Below are positions 1-8,556 of a stretch of DNA of 64,000 nt, piece by piece. Below the pieces are notes generated by a model. It saw only the letters and a program-made list of their open reading frames with translations, made no database searches and was not told the DNA's origin. Each line of letters begins with the position of its first letter. Position 1 is the first letter of the stretch. A program made the position numbers and the translations under genes. The stretch comes from Chitinophagales bacterium (GTDB taxonomy: Bacteria > Bacteroidota > Bacteroidia > Chitinophagales > UBA2359), in NCBI GenBank assembly GCA_016787295.1, contig JAEUUX010000164.1, positions 87,302-151,301 on the forward strand, read 5' to 3'.

Positions 1-979
1 GAATAACTGCCACAGCTTGTGCTGCAAAGGCTTCGTTTAGCTCAATAAGGTCGATGTCGTTGAGCGATAAATTGGCTTGTTGCAAAGCGCGCGGAATGGC
101 AGCCACAGGACCAATGCCCATGATGCGTGGCTCCACACCCATGCTCACACAACTTACCAAACGACCAATGGGTGTAAGGTTGAGTTCTTTGACCATTCGC
201 TCCGACATCACCATTACAAATGCGGCTCCATCAGAGGTTTGGGATGAGTTGCCAGCCGTTACGGTGCCGTTGGCGGCAAAAACGGGTTTCAAAGAAGCTA
301 AACCGGTGGTTGTAGTATCGCGACGAACGCCTTCGTCTGTGTCCACTATATAGCTGCGCTCGGAGCGTTTGCCTTTTTCGTTTACATATACTTCTTTGAC
401 ATTGATAGGGCAAATACCCGTTTTGAAATAACCTTTATCGATAGCATTAGCGGCTTTTAGGTGGGACTGATAAGAGAACTCGTCCTGTTGCTCGCGCGAA
501 ACGCCAAACTCTTTCGCTACGGCTTCGGCAGTCAAACCCATGCCAATGTAGTAATCAGGATTGGTTTTGGCTACTTCGTAGTTCAAAACTGTGCGCCAAC
601 CCACCGTTGGCACCAGCGACATAGACTCCGTGCCGCCTGCAATAATGCAGTCTGCCATACCTGCTCTAATTTTGGCAGTTGCCATAGCAATCGTTTCGAC
701 ACCCGAACCACAATAGCGGTTAACGGTAACGCCTGCGGTATTTTTGGCAATGGCGCGAACGGCAATCATTCTGCCAACTTGCAAACCTTGTTCGGCTTCA
801 GGAACGGCGTTGCCTACAATCAGATCGTCGATGCGTGTGGGGTCTAATTGTGGAACTGCCTTAAGGAGATGTTGGATGACATCTACTGCCAAATCATCAG
901 GACGAACAAAACGAAAACCACCGCGAGTGGCTTTGGCTACGGCAGTACGGTAGCCTGCTACAATATATGCTTCTGTCAT
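1..979 (-). CDS. Thiolase (acetyl-CoA C-acyltransferase), C-terminus cut off by window edge
   Basis: Reading the minus strand from an ATG at 979 gives about 326 residues of a thiolase that runs off the left edge. It begins MTEAYIVAGYRTAVAK, the usual thiolase opening. It carries the active-site cysteine near residue 90 in NRYCGSG, followed by GGTESMS. Later it shows GNSSQTSDGA and, close to the edge, ELNEAFAAQAV. Thiolases catalyse the thiolytic last step of fatty-acid beta-oxidation or the reverse condensation of two acyl-CoAs. The final His/Cys motifs (GGxxGHPxG and CxGGG regions) lie outside the window, so the split between FadA-type and biosynthetic acetyl-CoA acetyltransferase cannot be made. 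The usual partner, a FadB-like hydratase/dehydrogenase, is not in the window on this side. Confidence 0.93.
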   Translation of the reverse strand, partial: MTEAYIVAGYRTAVAKATRGGFRFVRPDDLAVDVIQHLLKAVPQLDPTRIDDLIVGNAVPEAEQGLQVGRMIAVRAIAKNTAGVTVNRYCGSGVETIAMATAKIRAGMADCIIAGGTESMSLVPTVGWRTVLNYEVAKTNPDYYIGMGLTAEAVAKEFGVSREQQDEFSYQSHLKAANAIDKGYFKTGICPINVKEVYVNEKGKRSERSYIVDTDEGVRRDTTTTGLASLKPVFAANGTVTAGNSSQTSDGAAFVMVMSERMVKELNLTPIGRLVSCVSMGVEPRIMGIGPVAAIPRALQQANLSLNDIDLIELNEAFAAQAVAVI

Positions 980-1073
980 TTTCTAAAAAAACAGTTAATT
1001 TTTATTGGTAATTATAATTGGCGATTAAGCGGTGTGAGGTTAGAAATATTTAGATGAATTGAAACAACAAAGC

Positions 1074-2081
1074 CTATTTTTTGTGTTTATCCAACACGCT
1101 TTGCACAAACATGACAGGTTTATCCAATGCTATGGCAATACCTTCTGCATCGATATGTAGGGTAGTGTGCATTCTTAGGATATGTTGTTCGATTTCAGCT
1201 TGCTGTTGAGCCAAGATTTCTTGCTGCTGCGCCAAAATTTGCTCTTTTTCAGCTTGCTGTTGAGCCAAGATTTCTTGCTGCTGCGCCAAAATTTGCTCTT
1301 TTTCGGCAATAATTTGTTCGAAAGTCTTGCCATAGACTTCTACTGCGTACTCGTTGACAAACATCATACGAGCTTGACTTACAAATTTCATAGTAGGGAA
1401 GATTTCGGTGATTAATTTTTGTTCGAGTTCTTCGGGTAATAGCATCAAAAGACGAATAAACGCAAAAATATCTACAATGCTTTTGCGGGAATAATTTTTC
1501 TCTACGAGAAGATTCAGTAATTGGCGCTTGAAACCAAAACGTTTGGCATAGTCGTTCTTGCTTTGCAAAACGTATAGATTTGCCAAAACTGCCAAAGCGC
1601 AGATATTGGGTGAAGCCAACAAATCGGCTTCGGTTTGATTTTTTACCACATAGGAATTAAATTCAAAAGACAATTTGGTGCCATACGTGTTTTTGTTGTA
1701 CACATTGTGGCGCAAAGGCACTTGGTCGCCTACGTAGATGACCAAAGTCGTGATGTCGGCTTCGTAGCGGTCATAGATGCGGTAATAATATTTGAATACT
1801 TCGCGCGAATAGTGGGACGGAGCATCGCCTTCTATTTCTACGTGTACCAACACAAAACTATCTTCGCCATTTTTGAGGCGAACTTTGATGAGTTTGTCAC
1901 TGATTTTCTTGCCTTTTCGCTCTTCGTCGGCGAACAGTTTGTGGAGTTCTTGTTCCAAAAATTCGGGAGCAACAGAAAAATTAACATCTTCGTAAAGGTC
2001 GGGCAGAAAGTATTGGATAAATTCTTCTACAAAAGTATATATCAACTCTTTCCACCGAGTGTCGAAATCTATGGTTAACAT
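1074..2081 (-). CDS. Rpn-family (PD-(D/E)XK) nuclease/transposase-like protein with coiled-coil tail
   Basis: This 335-residue protein resembles the Rpn/YhgA-like and PDDEXK_2 families, which have a restriction-endonuclease fold. The N-terminal half has a VHVEIEG strand, expected to carry the catalytic glutamate, followed by FKYYYRIYDRY. The IEG triplet lacks the usual E-x-Q/K pairing, so activity is uncertain. Residues about 255-305 are a Gln/Glu-rich coiled coil in which an 18-residue unit (EKEQILAQQQEILAQQQA) occurs twice in a row, caused by a perfect 54-bp DNA duplication. Such genes are often present in many copies per genome in Bacteroidota and cyanobacteria. It is a single gene, 105 bp from the helicase gene upstream on the same strand. 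Family assignment is from motif memory. The role (recombination-promoting nuclease or domesticated transposase) is inference. Confidence 0.75.
   Translation of the reverse strand: MLTIDFDTRWKELIYTFVEEFIQYFLPDLYEDVNFSVAPEFLEQELHKLFADEERKGKKISDKLIKVRLKNGEDSFVLVHVEIEGDAPSHYSREVFKYYYRIYDRYEADITTLVIYVGDQVPLRHNVYNKNTYGTKLSFEFNSYVVKNQTEADLLASPNICALAVLANLYVLQSKNDYAKRFGFKRQLLNLLVEKNYSRKSIVDIFAFIRLLMLLPEELEQKLITEIFPTMKFVSQARMMFVNEYAVEVYGKTFEQIIAEKEQILAQQQEILAQQQAEKEQILAQQQEILAQQQAEIEQHILRMHTTLHIDAEGIAIALDKPVMFVQSVLDKHKK
1196..1303. repeat. Perfect 54-bp tandem duplication (2 copies) inside the Rpn-like gene
   Basis: The 54-bp unit at 1196-1249 is repeated without change at 1250-1303. It is exactly 18 codons, so the frame is preserved and the coiled-coil segment is lengthened by five heptad-like turns. 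Perfect identity implies a recent slippage or unequal-crossover event. Confidence 0.95.
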
Positions 2082-2186
2082 ATTTGGAGGATCCTTAGAT
2101 GGTTATTGGTCAAATATGGTCATTGAGTAGTTTGGTAATGTAATTTTCAATATGTTGTGCCTCAAGAAGCTCAAAACAATATGTCA

Positions 2187-5012
2187 TTAACCCAAAATAT
2201 AATTAATGTCTTCTTCGGTCAAAGATTTGAGTGAGGCGGAGTCTGCTCCTATTACATTGTCAAACAATTGGCTTTTGACTTGTTGAAGTTTAAGAATTTT
2301 TTCCTCGATGGTGCCGCGCGTAATCATTTTGTAGCTCAATACTGTTTGCGTTTGCCCAATGCGGTGCGCACGGTCAGTGGCTTGATTTTCGGCAGCTTGG
2401 TTCCACCAAGGGTCAAAAATGAATACCATGTCAGCGGCGGTGAGGTTAAGTCCCGTACCACCTGTTTTGAGGGTCATTAAAAACACGCGACAGTCGCGGT
2501 CGTTCTGGAATCGCGACACTACTGCTTTGCGGTCGTGAGTAGAGCCTGTCATGCTTACATACTGAACACCAATTTTGTTTAGTTCCTCGCCAATCAAATC
2601 GATAGCTGATAAGAAATTAACAAATATCAAAATTTTGTGTCCGTTGGCAATGGCATCTAATAACTGCTCGATAAGCAATTCCACTTTGGGCGAACTAATT
2701 TTGCTGCCTGTTTTGGTTTCAGGAATAGACGCAATTTGGCGCAATTCCATCAAAGCCTGAAAAATAAACAATTGTGTTTCTTTGATACCTTTGGAGGCAA
2801 TTTGTGAACGAATAGCATTTTGATAGTATTGGCGGCGTTGTTCATAGAATTTTTTCTGTCTATCGCTCATTTCTACAAACAGTGTTTGCTCGATTTTGTC
2901 GGGCAACTCGGTCAATACGTCTTTTTTGAGACGGCGCAAAATGAATGGATAGATTTTTCGACGCAAATCTTTGATAACCGTTGGGTCGTTGTTGCGCTGA
3001 ATAGGTGTGCCATAGTATTGGTTAAACGTATCTAAACTGCCAAACATAGCAGGATTGAGGAATCGGAACAACGAATAGAGTTCGGATAAATTGTTTTCGA
3101 TGGGTGTGCCACTTAATGCCAACCGATGTTTGCACTGTAGCAACATAACCGCTTTGGTGGCTTGGGCAGATATATTTTTGATATTTTGTGATTCGTCCAA
3201 TACGACATAATAAAACTCGTGTTGTTGAAATTTTTCAATATCATTGCGCACCATAGCATAGGTTGTAAAAATGAGTTGTGCCTGTAGAGCGTCTTCTATA
3301 TTGCGGGTAGCAGCATAATAGGTATAAGTTTTTAGGAAAGGTGCAAAACGACGGATTTCATTTTCCCAATTGAACACCAACGTTCGGGGCATGATGATGA
3401 GTGAAGGTTGGTGTAGGGGTGTTGTTTCGTTATAGATTTTTGCAAACAGAGTGATGGCTTGCAAAGTTTTGCCCAAACCCATGTCGTCGGCGAGGCAACC
3501 ACCCAACTGTTTTTCGTGGAGATAAGACAGCCAGCGATAGCCATATTGTTGGTAAGGGCGGAGTTCGGCTTGCACAACAGGAATGGGATCTTTTTGGTCT
3601 TTGATGTGGTTAAAACCTTCAAAAATTTCGCGCGATTTGGCAAAGGTAGCTAATGAAAGTTTTTCGTCTATTAATTCGTCTATGAGTGGCAGGTCGAAAA
3701 AAGACATTTGTACTTTATCTTTTTTTCGACGGAAAAGCCGTTGTAGTTTTTTCATATATTGCTCATTAACAATAGCATGTCTGCCGTCGTTGAGCAATAT
3801 GTAGTTTTGGTTACTATATTGTGTTAATGCGTCGAAGATGGACACCAACTCTCCCTCAAAGTCGAGAAAAGCCTCCCCTTCCAAGAAATCGATGCCATGT
3901 TCCAACCGCAGTTGCAGTTTGGGTTGAATATTGGCAATTCGGTAGGTTTTGAGTTTATCGGAGCCATATATCCTGAAAACTTGCAACAAATTAGGCAGTT
4001 CATAGTAGATAAAGTGCGAAGCTAAGTCGCGTTCCATGATAAACAAATTGTCTTCGCGCGAAAATGCCTCGACGGAGCGACGGTCTTTTTTAATAACTTT
4101 TTTGAGCAAGCTATCTATGTTTTCTGCCACCTCTTCGAGTGATTTTTGCTGTAGGTCTTTGACCACAATACTATGATCCAAATCGTTGAGTTCGGCAATG
4201 CGGTGGACTTCAAACTGTTCAAAAAATTCAAAGTTATAGTTGTCCAAGCTTTGTCCGACACGCATATATAAGGATTCTGCTTCATCGATTCGTTCAAATA
4301 CCAAACAGGCTTCGGCTTCGGCTTTCTCGTCACTAAATTTCACTTCAAAATCGTCATAGACCACTTCTACGTCATTGATATAAGAAAAAAATAGGGACAA
4401 AAATTGTGGTAAATCTTCTTGGTCGATAGTAGAAGTGAATAGGCGTAAACGGTTGAAGTTGCCGCCTAATGACTGTGTTTCGATGATAAATTGGTTGTCT
4501 ACCAATGAATAGTTGTCGGTTAAGCAAACAAAATTGTTATACACCAATTCGTCTACATATAGCTGAATGGTTGTATCAAACACTTGTTTAGCGTTTACAT
4601 TGTCTCTATCGATTGGGGAGGTTGCTTGTATGTGTAATTTGATAGTACCTATGTCTTTGTTTGTTTCCAGTATTTGCTGTTGGTGTCCAATGATTTTGTT
4701 GGATTCCACCAAAAAAGGCATTAAGTAATTATGTTCGTGGAGGTAGATTCGGTTTTCGGGATTTTCCCAATTGATGACAAAAGCGTTGCGTTGTTGTATG
4801 GCTTCGACATAGCGCAAAATTTGTCTATCTACACCAGTATAATTGGTATAATTGGTAGCATTGATGGGTTTTCGTTTGGTATCTACGATTTGTAGGTAAT
4901 AACCACTTAGGTCGGACAAGATTTGATAGAAAACATCTTTTTTTGCCACCTTATTATTGGCGATGGGTGTAGATGAACGTTTAAATGTGTTAAACTGGTT
5001 GTTAAATTCCAT
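2187..5012 (-). CDS. SNF2/SWI2-family DEAD-like helicase (ATP-dependent DNA translocase)
   Basis: The 941-residue protein has the full SNF2 ATPase core in its C-terminal half. The Q-like motif ELRPYQQYGYRWL is near 483-495. Walker A DDMGLGKT is at 509-516, and DESQ, the DEAH-box equivalent, is at 606-609. SGTPIENN, the helicase-C region (KILIFVNFLSAIDLI) and the motif V/VI stretch GGTGLNLTAAD...DRAHRIGQ follow. The first 470 residues are not recognisable by eye; bacterial SNF2 proteins often carry a SNF2-associated or SWIM-type N-terminal region, but no SWIM zinc motif is seen. These proteins use ATP to move along DNA and remodel protein-DNA complexes. The start ATG at 5012 directly precedes MEFNNQFNTFKRS. 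FtsI lies 52 bp upstream on the same strand, so the two may be cotranscribed. The cellular target is unknown. Confidence 0.9.
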   Translation of the reverse strand: MEFNNQFNTFKRSSTPIANNKVAKKDVFYQILSDLSGYYLQIVDTKRKPINATNYTNYTGVDRQILRYVEAIQQRNAFVINWENPENRIYLHEHNYLMPFLVESNKIIGHQQQILETNKDIGTIKLHIQATSPIDRDNVNAKQVFDTTIQLYVDELVYNNFVCLTDNYSLVDNQFIIETQSLGGNFNRLRLFTSTIDQEDLPQFLSLFFSYINDVEVVYDDFEVKFSDEKAEAEACLVFERIDEAESLYMRVGQSLDNYNFEFFEQFEVHRIAELNDLDHSIVVKDLQQKSLEEVAENIDSLLKKVIKKDRRSVEAFSREDNLFIMERDLASHFIYYELPNLLQVFRIYGSDKLKTYRIANIQPKLQLRLEHGIDFLEGEAFLDFEGELVSIFDALTQYSNQNYILLNDGRHAIVNEQYMKKLQRLFRRKKDKVQMSFFDLPLIDELIDEKLSLATFAKSREIFEGFNHIKDQKDPIPVVQAELRPYQQYGYRWLSYLHEKQLGGCLADDMGLGKTLQAITLFAKIYNETTPLHQPSLIIMPRTLVFNWENEIRRFAPFLKTYTYYAATRNIEDALQAQLIFTTYAMVRNDIEKFQQHEFYYVVLDESQNIKNISAQATKAVMLLQCKHRLALSGTPIENNLSELYSLFRFLNPAMFGSLDTFNQYYGTPIQRNNDPTVIKDLRRKIYPFILRRLKKDVLTELPDKIEQTLFVEMSDRQKKFYEQRRQYYQNAIRSQIASKGIKETQLFIFQALMELRQIASIPETKTGSKISSPKVELLIEQLLDAIANGHKILIFVNFLSAIDLIGEELNKIGVQYVSMTGSTHDRKAVVSRFQNDRDCRVFLMTLKTGGTGLNLTAADMVFIFDPWWNQAAENQATDRAHRIGQTQTVLSYKMITRGTIEEKILKLQQVKSQLFDNVIGADSASLKSLTEEDINYILG

Positions 5013-5064
5013 AATTCTTTAAGATGTTATTGAGTCGATTCGGGTAGTTATTTTTGTTCAGGGA

Positions 5065-7185
5065 TTATCTCAACTCTATATAGACTGTTTGTCCTTGTTT
5101 GTAGGATGAGCCGCTTTGTGGTTGTTGTTTAATCACCTTACCTCGTCCATTGAAGCGCACCTTGAGGCGGTTTTTCTCCAATACATATACCGCATCGCGC
5201 AGCCCCATACCCATGACATTTGGTACTGCTTTTTCGGACATACTGAGGCGGTAGGTATAGATGGAGTCGTGCGAACGGCTAACAGTTTGCCACTCTGTTG
5301 GAGCATATTGACAAGAGATGTCCAATTTTTGGTAGAGTCGCATTAGGTCGGCACCATAACCATTTTTGGCTACAGGTGGCAAGGCTCGTAAGGTATCAGG
5401 TATTGATTTTTGGTTGATAGGAGTTTGGTATTTGTAGCTCAAAGCGTAGCATTTTTGAATAATTTCTTTAAAAACGGGACCTGCCACCGAAGCTCCATAA
5501 TAATCGCCTTGTGTGGGCGAATTGATGACCACAATGCAGGAATAGACAGGTTTTTCGGCAGGAAAAAAACCTGCTATAGAAGCTTGGTAGATTTCTTTAT
5601 AACCTTCGCGATTTTTGGCGATTTTGGCAGTACCAGTTTTGCCTGCAATAGAAAAATCGGGTGTATAGAGGGCTTTGGCTGTTCCTTCTTCCAATACCCC
5701 TTTTAATATATCGCGCACTTTTTGAGCAGTTTCGGGACGACAGATTTGTTTTTCCAAAACCGTTGGATTGTAATGGCGTATGACTCTTTGTTCGTCTTTT
5801 ACGTCGGTTACTAAATAAGGTTTCATCATTTTTCCGTCGTTGGCGATGGCATTATAGAAGGTGAGCAATTGTAGTGGTGTGAGTTTTACTTCATAACCAA
5901 TGGACATCCAAGGCAAGGTGACACCACTCCAATCTGTAGAAGAAGGATTTTTTATCATAGGAGCTTGTTCGCCTATGATATCGATTCCTGATAATTGGTC
6001 TAAGTGCATAGCTCTAAGTTTGTCGACAAACTTATTAGGATTTTTGCCATAGAATTGGTCTGCCAATTTGGCGATACCCACATTGGAGGAGGTTTCCATG
6101 ATTCGGCGCACGGTTTCTTTGCGTTGGCTTGGCGGGTGGGAGTCGGTCATCAACTTGTCGTAGAATTTCTTTTTGCCCCATTCCAAATCAACTTGCATGG
6201 TATCGGTCACGAGATTGTGGTCTAACAGCGCTGTCAAAGAAGCCACCTTGAAAGTTGACCCCATTTCGGAGAGTTCTCCAACAGCATAATTATAACGCTC
6301 AGAATAAGTGTCATCGGGCGAGCTATTGTTGGTAGTGTCTCTGCCCAAATTGGCGATAGCTTTTATTTTTCCTGTGGCGGTTTCCATAACCACAGCACAA
6401 CCGTATGCAGCTTGGTGTTGTCGGAGGGTTGTCAGGAGTGCATTTTCTACCACTTCTTGTAGGTTGATATCGATGGTTGTATACACATCATTGCCTTCAT
6501 ATTCGCCTGTTTGGAAATCGTCGTTAATGGCTATCCAATCGTTGCCCGCCACCCTGCGAATAATGCGCCGCAGAGGTTTGCCTATAAGATAAGTACCATA
6601 AAAACCTTCTACTCCCGAAAAAATGATGGTATCTTCTTTACCACCTATTGGGTAGCCAATAGTTCGCCGCCCCAGCGAGCCAAAAGGGGCAAGTCGCTGG
6701 TAATAGGGGTCTATGATAAGTCCGCGTTTATATTTGCTTTTGTTAAAAATACTCAATTGCTTGATTCGCTGCAATTCGGCATAGTTTGTCCGTCTTTGTA
6801 TAAGGACATACGCGTTTCTTTGTCGGCGTTTTTCGTCGAAGTGGGCTTTGTATTCTTCGGGATTGGTATCAGGATATAGTTCACTCAACAATAAGCACAA
6901 AGAGTCAACATGGGCAGTATATACACTATCAGGCAAAAAGGTGTTGTCCCAATGTAAAGAAAACAATGGCATGGAAGTGGACAATAAACGTCCATCTTCT
7001 GAATAGATATTGCCGCGCGTGCCTGTGGTATCCTCTATTTTATAGTTTCGCTTACCCATTTCACGCCATTTTTCGCCCTCTACGACCTGTATTTTGAACG
7101 CTTGTGCAAAAATAAGCGTGGCTAAAACACATAGTACTATAAAGATGATATTAATTCTAAGAAGAATGTCTTTTTTTATGCCCAT
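5065..7185 (-). CDS. ftsI: Septal peptidoglycan transpeptidase FtsI (PBP3) with C-terminal PASTA domain
   Basis: This 706-residue class B penicillin-binding protein cross-links septal peptidoglycan. A single membrane anchor spans residues about 9-30. The PBP dimerisation region follows (about 45-210), then the transpeptidase domain with nucleophile motif S310-T-F-K313, S366-S-N368 and K516-T-G518. Residues about 640-706 form a PASTA domain beginning AVPNVMGMGLRDAVYVL, as is usual for Bacteroidota FtsI. All catalytic motifs are intact and the length is normal. In most Bacteroidota ftsI sits in the dcw cluster between ftsL and murE. Here it is flanked by a helicase gene and an ABC exporter ATPase, with no dcw gene nearby. 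The alternative, a second dedicated PBP, cannot be excluded without the rest of the genome. Confidence 0.93.
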   Translation of the reverse strand: MGIKKDILLRINIIFIVLCVLATLIFAQAFKIQVVEGEKWREMGKRNYKIEDTTGTRGNIYSEDGRLLSTSMPLFSLHWDNTFLPDSVYTAHVDSLCLLLSELYPDTNPEEYKAHFDEKRRQRNAYVLIQRRTNYAELQRIKQLSIFNKSKYKRGLIIDPYYQRLAPFGSLGRRTIGYPIGGKEDTIIFSGVEGFYGTYLIGKPLRRIIRRVAGNDWIAINDDFQTGEYEGNDVYTTIDINLQEVVENALLTTLRQHQAAYGCAVVMETATGKIKAIANLGRDTTNNSSPDDTYSERYNYAVGELSEMGSTFKVASLTALLDHNLVTDTMQVDLEWGKKKFYDKLMTDSHPPSQRKETVRRIMETSSNVGIAKLADQFYGKNPNKFVDKLRAMHLDQLSGIDIIGEQAPMIKNPSSTDWSGVTLPWMSIGYEVKLTPLQLLTFYNAIANDGKMMKPYLVTDVKDEQRVIRHYNPTVLEKQICRPETAQKVRDILKGVLEEGTAKALYTPDFSIAGKTGTAKIAKNREGYKEIYQASIAGFFPAEKPVYSCIVVINSPTQGDYYGASVAGPVFKEIIQKCYALSYKYQTPINQKSIPDTLRALPPVAKNGYGADLMRLYQKLDISCQYAPTEWQTVSRSHDSIYTYRLSMSEKAVPNVMGMGLRDAVYVLEKNRLKVRFNGRGKVIKQQPQSGSSYKQGQTVYIELR

Positions 7186-7286
7186 TTGGGATAAGTTTTA
7201 ACAAATTGGGGTGTAAAGATACAGAAAGTTTGCCAAAATAAAGGAATTTTGGCACAAAAGAGAGGTATAGTAGCGATTTTTTTGAC

Positions 7287-8540
7287 TTAAAACTGCCATT
7301 GATGGTCAACTAAGATAGGAGACATAGCCATTTGCCCAACATGTTGTTTGCCTATTGACTGCTGTTCGCGCTGCACAATTTGTTGGTTGCCAAAAAAATC
7401 ACCTGCCAAAACTTCTATTTTCGCTACGTCCCACACCCAATCGGCGATGTGTTTGCCCGCTCGGCATTGGATAGATATTTGGTAAGAACCCGACAACAAA
7501 GGAAATTTGGGTATATGACACACTATTTCGCCGGAAGGTGCAATGTCGTTCAAAACTCCAGATGACATGTTGGAGCTACACTCAAAAATACATTCGTTAC
7601 TGTGGTCGTGAAAAATGATGTTGAATGTCAAGCCATTAAGGGTTGTGTGGGTTTGGTATTTGAGACGAATGGTAAGAGATTGTCCTGTTTGTATCACATC
7701 AGATTCGTTACCTTGTGGGTCAAAAAGACGTATTTCGGTGAATCTTAGTGTGCCATTGCCTTGTCGGTCGGTGCGTTCGGCAAGGTCTGAACTGATCGAG
7801 TCGCGCATATAAATATATTGGTTGACTGTTTCTTGGATAGAACCTTGCATAACCATAGCACCTTGTTGGAGCAAAATGCCTTTGTTGCACAAATCCAATA
7901 CAGCTCCCATGTCGTGGCTCACAAACAAAATAGTTCTGCCCGACTGGGTAACATCGTGCATTTTTGCCATGCACTTCTTTTTAAATTCAGCATCACCCAC
8001 AGCCAACACTTCGTCGATGACCAAAATGTCGGGTTCGAGGTGAGCTGCTACCGCAAATGCCAAACGCACCTGCATACCACTGGAATAATGCTTAACAGGG
8101 GTTTCTAAAAATTTTTCTATGCCACTAAAAGTTACTATCTCGTCATACTTTTGCTGGATTTCTTGGCGCGACAAGCCCAACAAAGCACCATTGAAAAACA
8201 CATTTTCGCGTCCCGTAAGTTCGGGGTGAAATCCTGTTCCGACTTCCAAAAGACTTGCCATGCGCCCACGCGAAATGGCATAGCCTTTGGTGGGTGGCGT
8301 GATGCGCGACAAAACTTTAAGCAAAGTAGATTTGCCCGAGCCATTTTTGCCCACAATACCCACAACATCGCCTTGTTGTACATCAAAGCTAATGCCTTTT
8401 AATGCCCACATGAAATTGTGTTGGTCTTTTTTGAATTTCAACGAGTTTATCAGAGACTCGCGCAAGGTGGGATAGCGGCGGCGCTCGGCACCTATTTTAA
8501 ATTTTTTGTGTATATCGTGAATTTCTAATATAGGTTTCAT
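7287..8540 (-). CDS. Polysaccharide export ABC transporter, ATP-binding subunit (Wzt-like)
   Basis: The ATPase has Walker A GKNGSGKST, signature YSSGMQVRLAFAVA and Walker B DILVIDEVLAVGDAEF. The long VLAVGDAEFKKKC form after Walker B is typical of O-antigen and teichoic-acid exporter ATPases (Wzt/TagH). About 150 residues follow the nucleotide-binding domain and look like the beta-sandwich Wzt C-terminal domain that recognises the glycan end. I place the start at the ATG at 8540 (MKPILEIHDIHKKF). An upstream in-frame start at 8576 would overlap the preceding gene, and MKPILE aligns with the normal start of the family. The permease partner lies one gene upstream (10128-10946). Together they should move a lipid-linked polysaccharide across the inner membrane. 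Confidence 0.9.
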   Translation of the reverse strand: MKPILEIHDIHKKFKIGAERRRYPTLRESLINSLKFKKDQHNFMWALKGISFDVQQGDVVGIVGKNGSGKSTLLKVLSRITPPTKGYAISRGRMASLLEVGTGFHPELTGRENVFFNGALLGLSRQEIQQKYDEIVTFSGIEKFLETPVKHYSSGMQVRLAFAVAAHLEPDILVIDEVLAVGDAEFKKKCMAKMHDVTQSGRTILFVSHDMGAVLDLCNKGILLQQGAMVMQGSIQETVNQYIYMRDSISSDLAERTDRQGNGTLRFTEIRLFDPQGNESDVIQTGQSLTIRLKYQTHTTLNGLTFNIIFHDHSNECIFECSSNMSSGVLNDIAPSGEIVCHIPKFPLLSGSYQISIQCRAGKHIADWVWDVAKIEVLAGDFFGNQQIVQREQQSIGKQHVGQMAMSPILVDHQWQF

Positions 8541-8556
8541 GTTTTTAATGGTTGTA

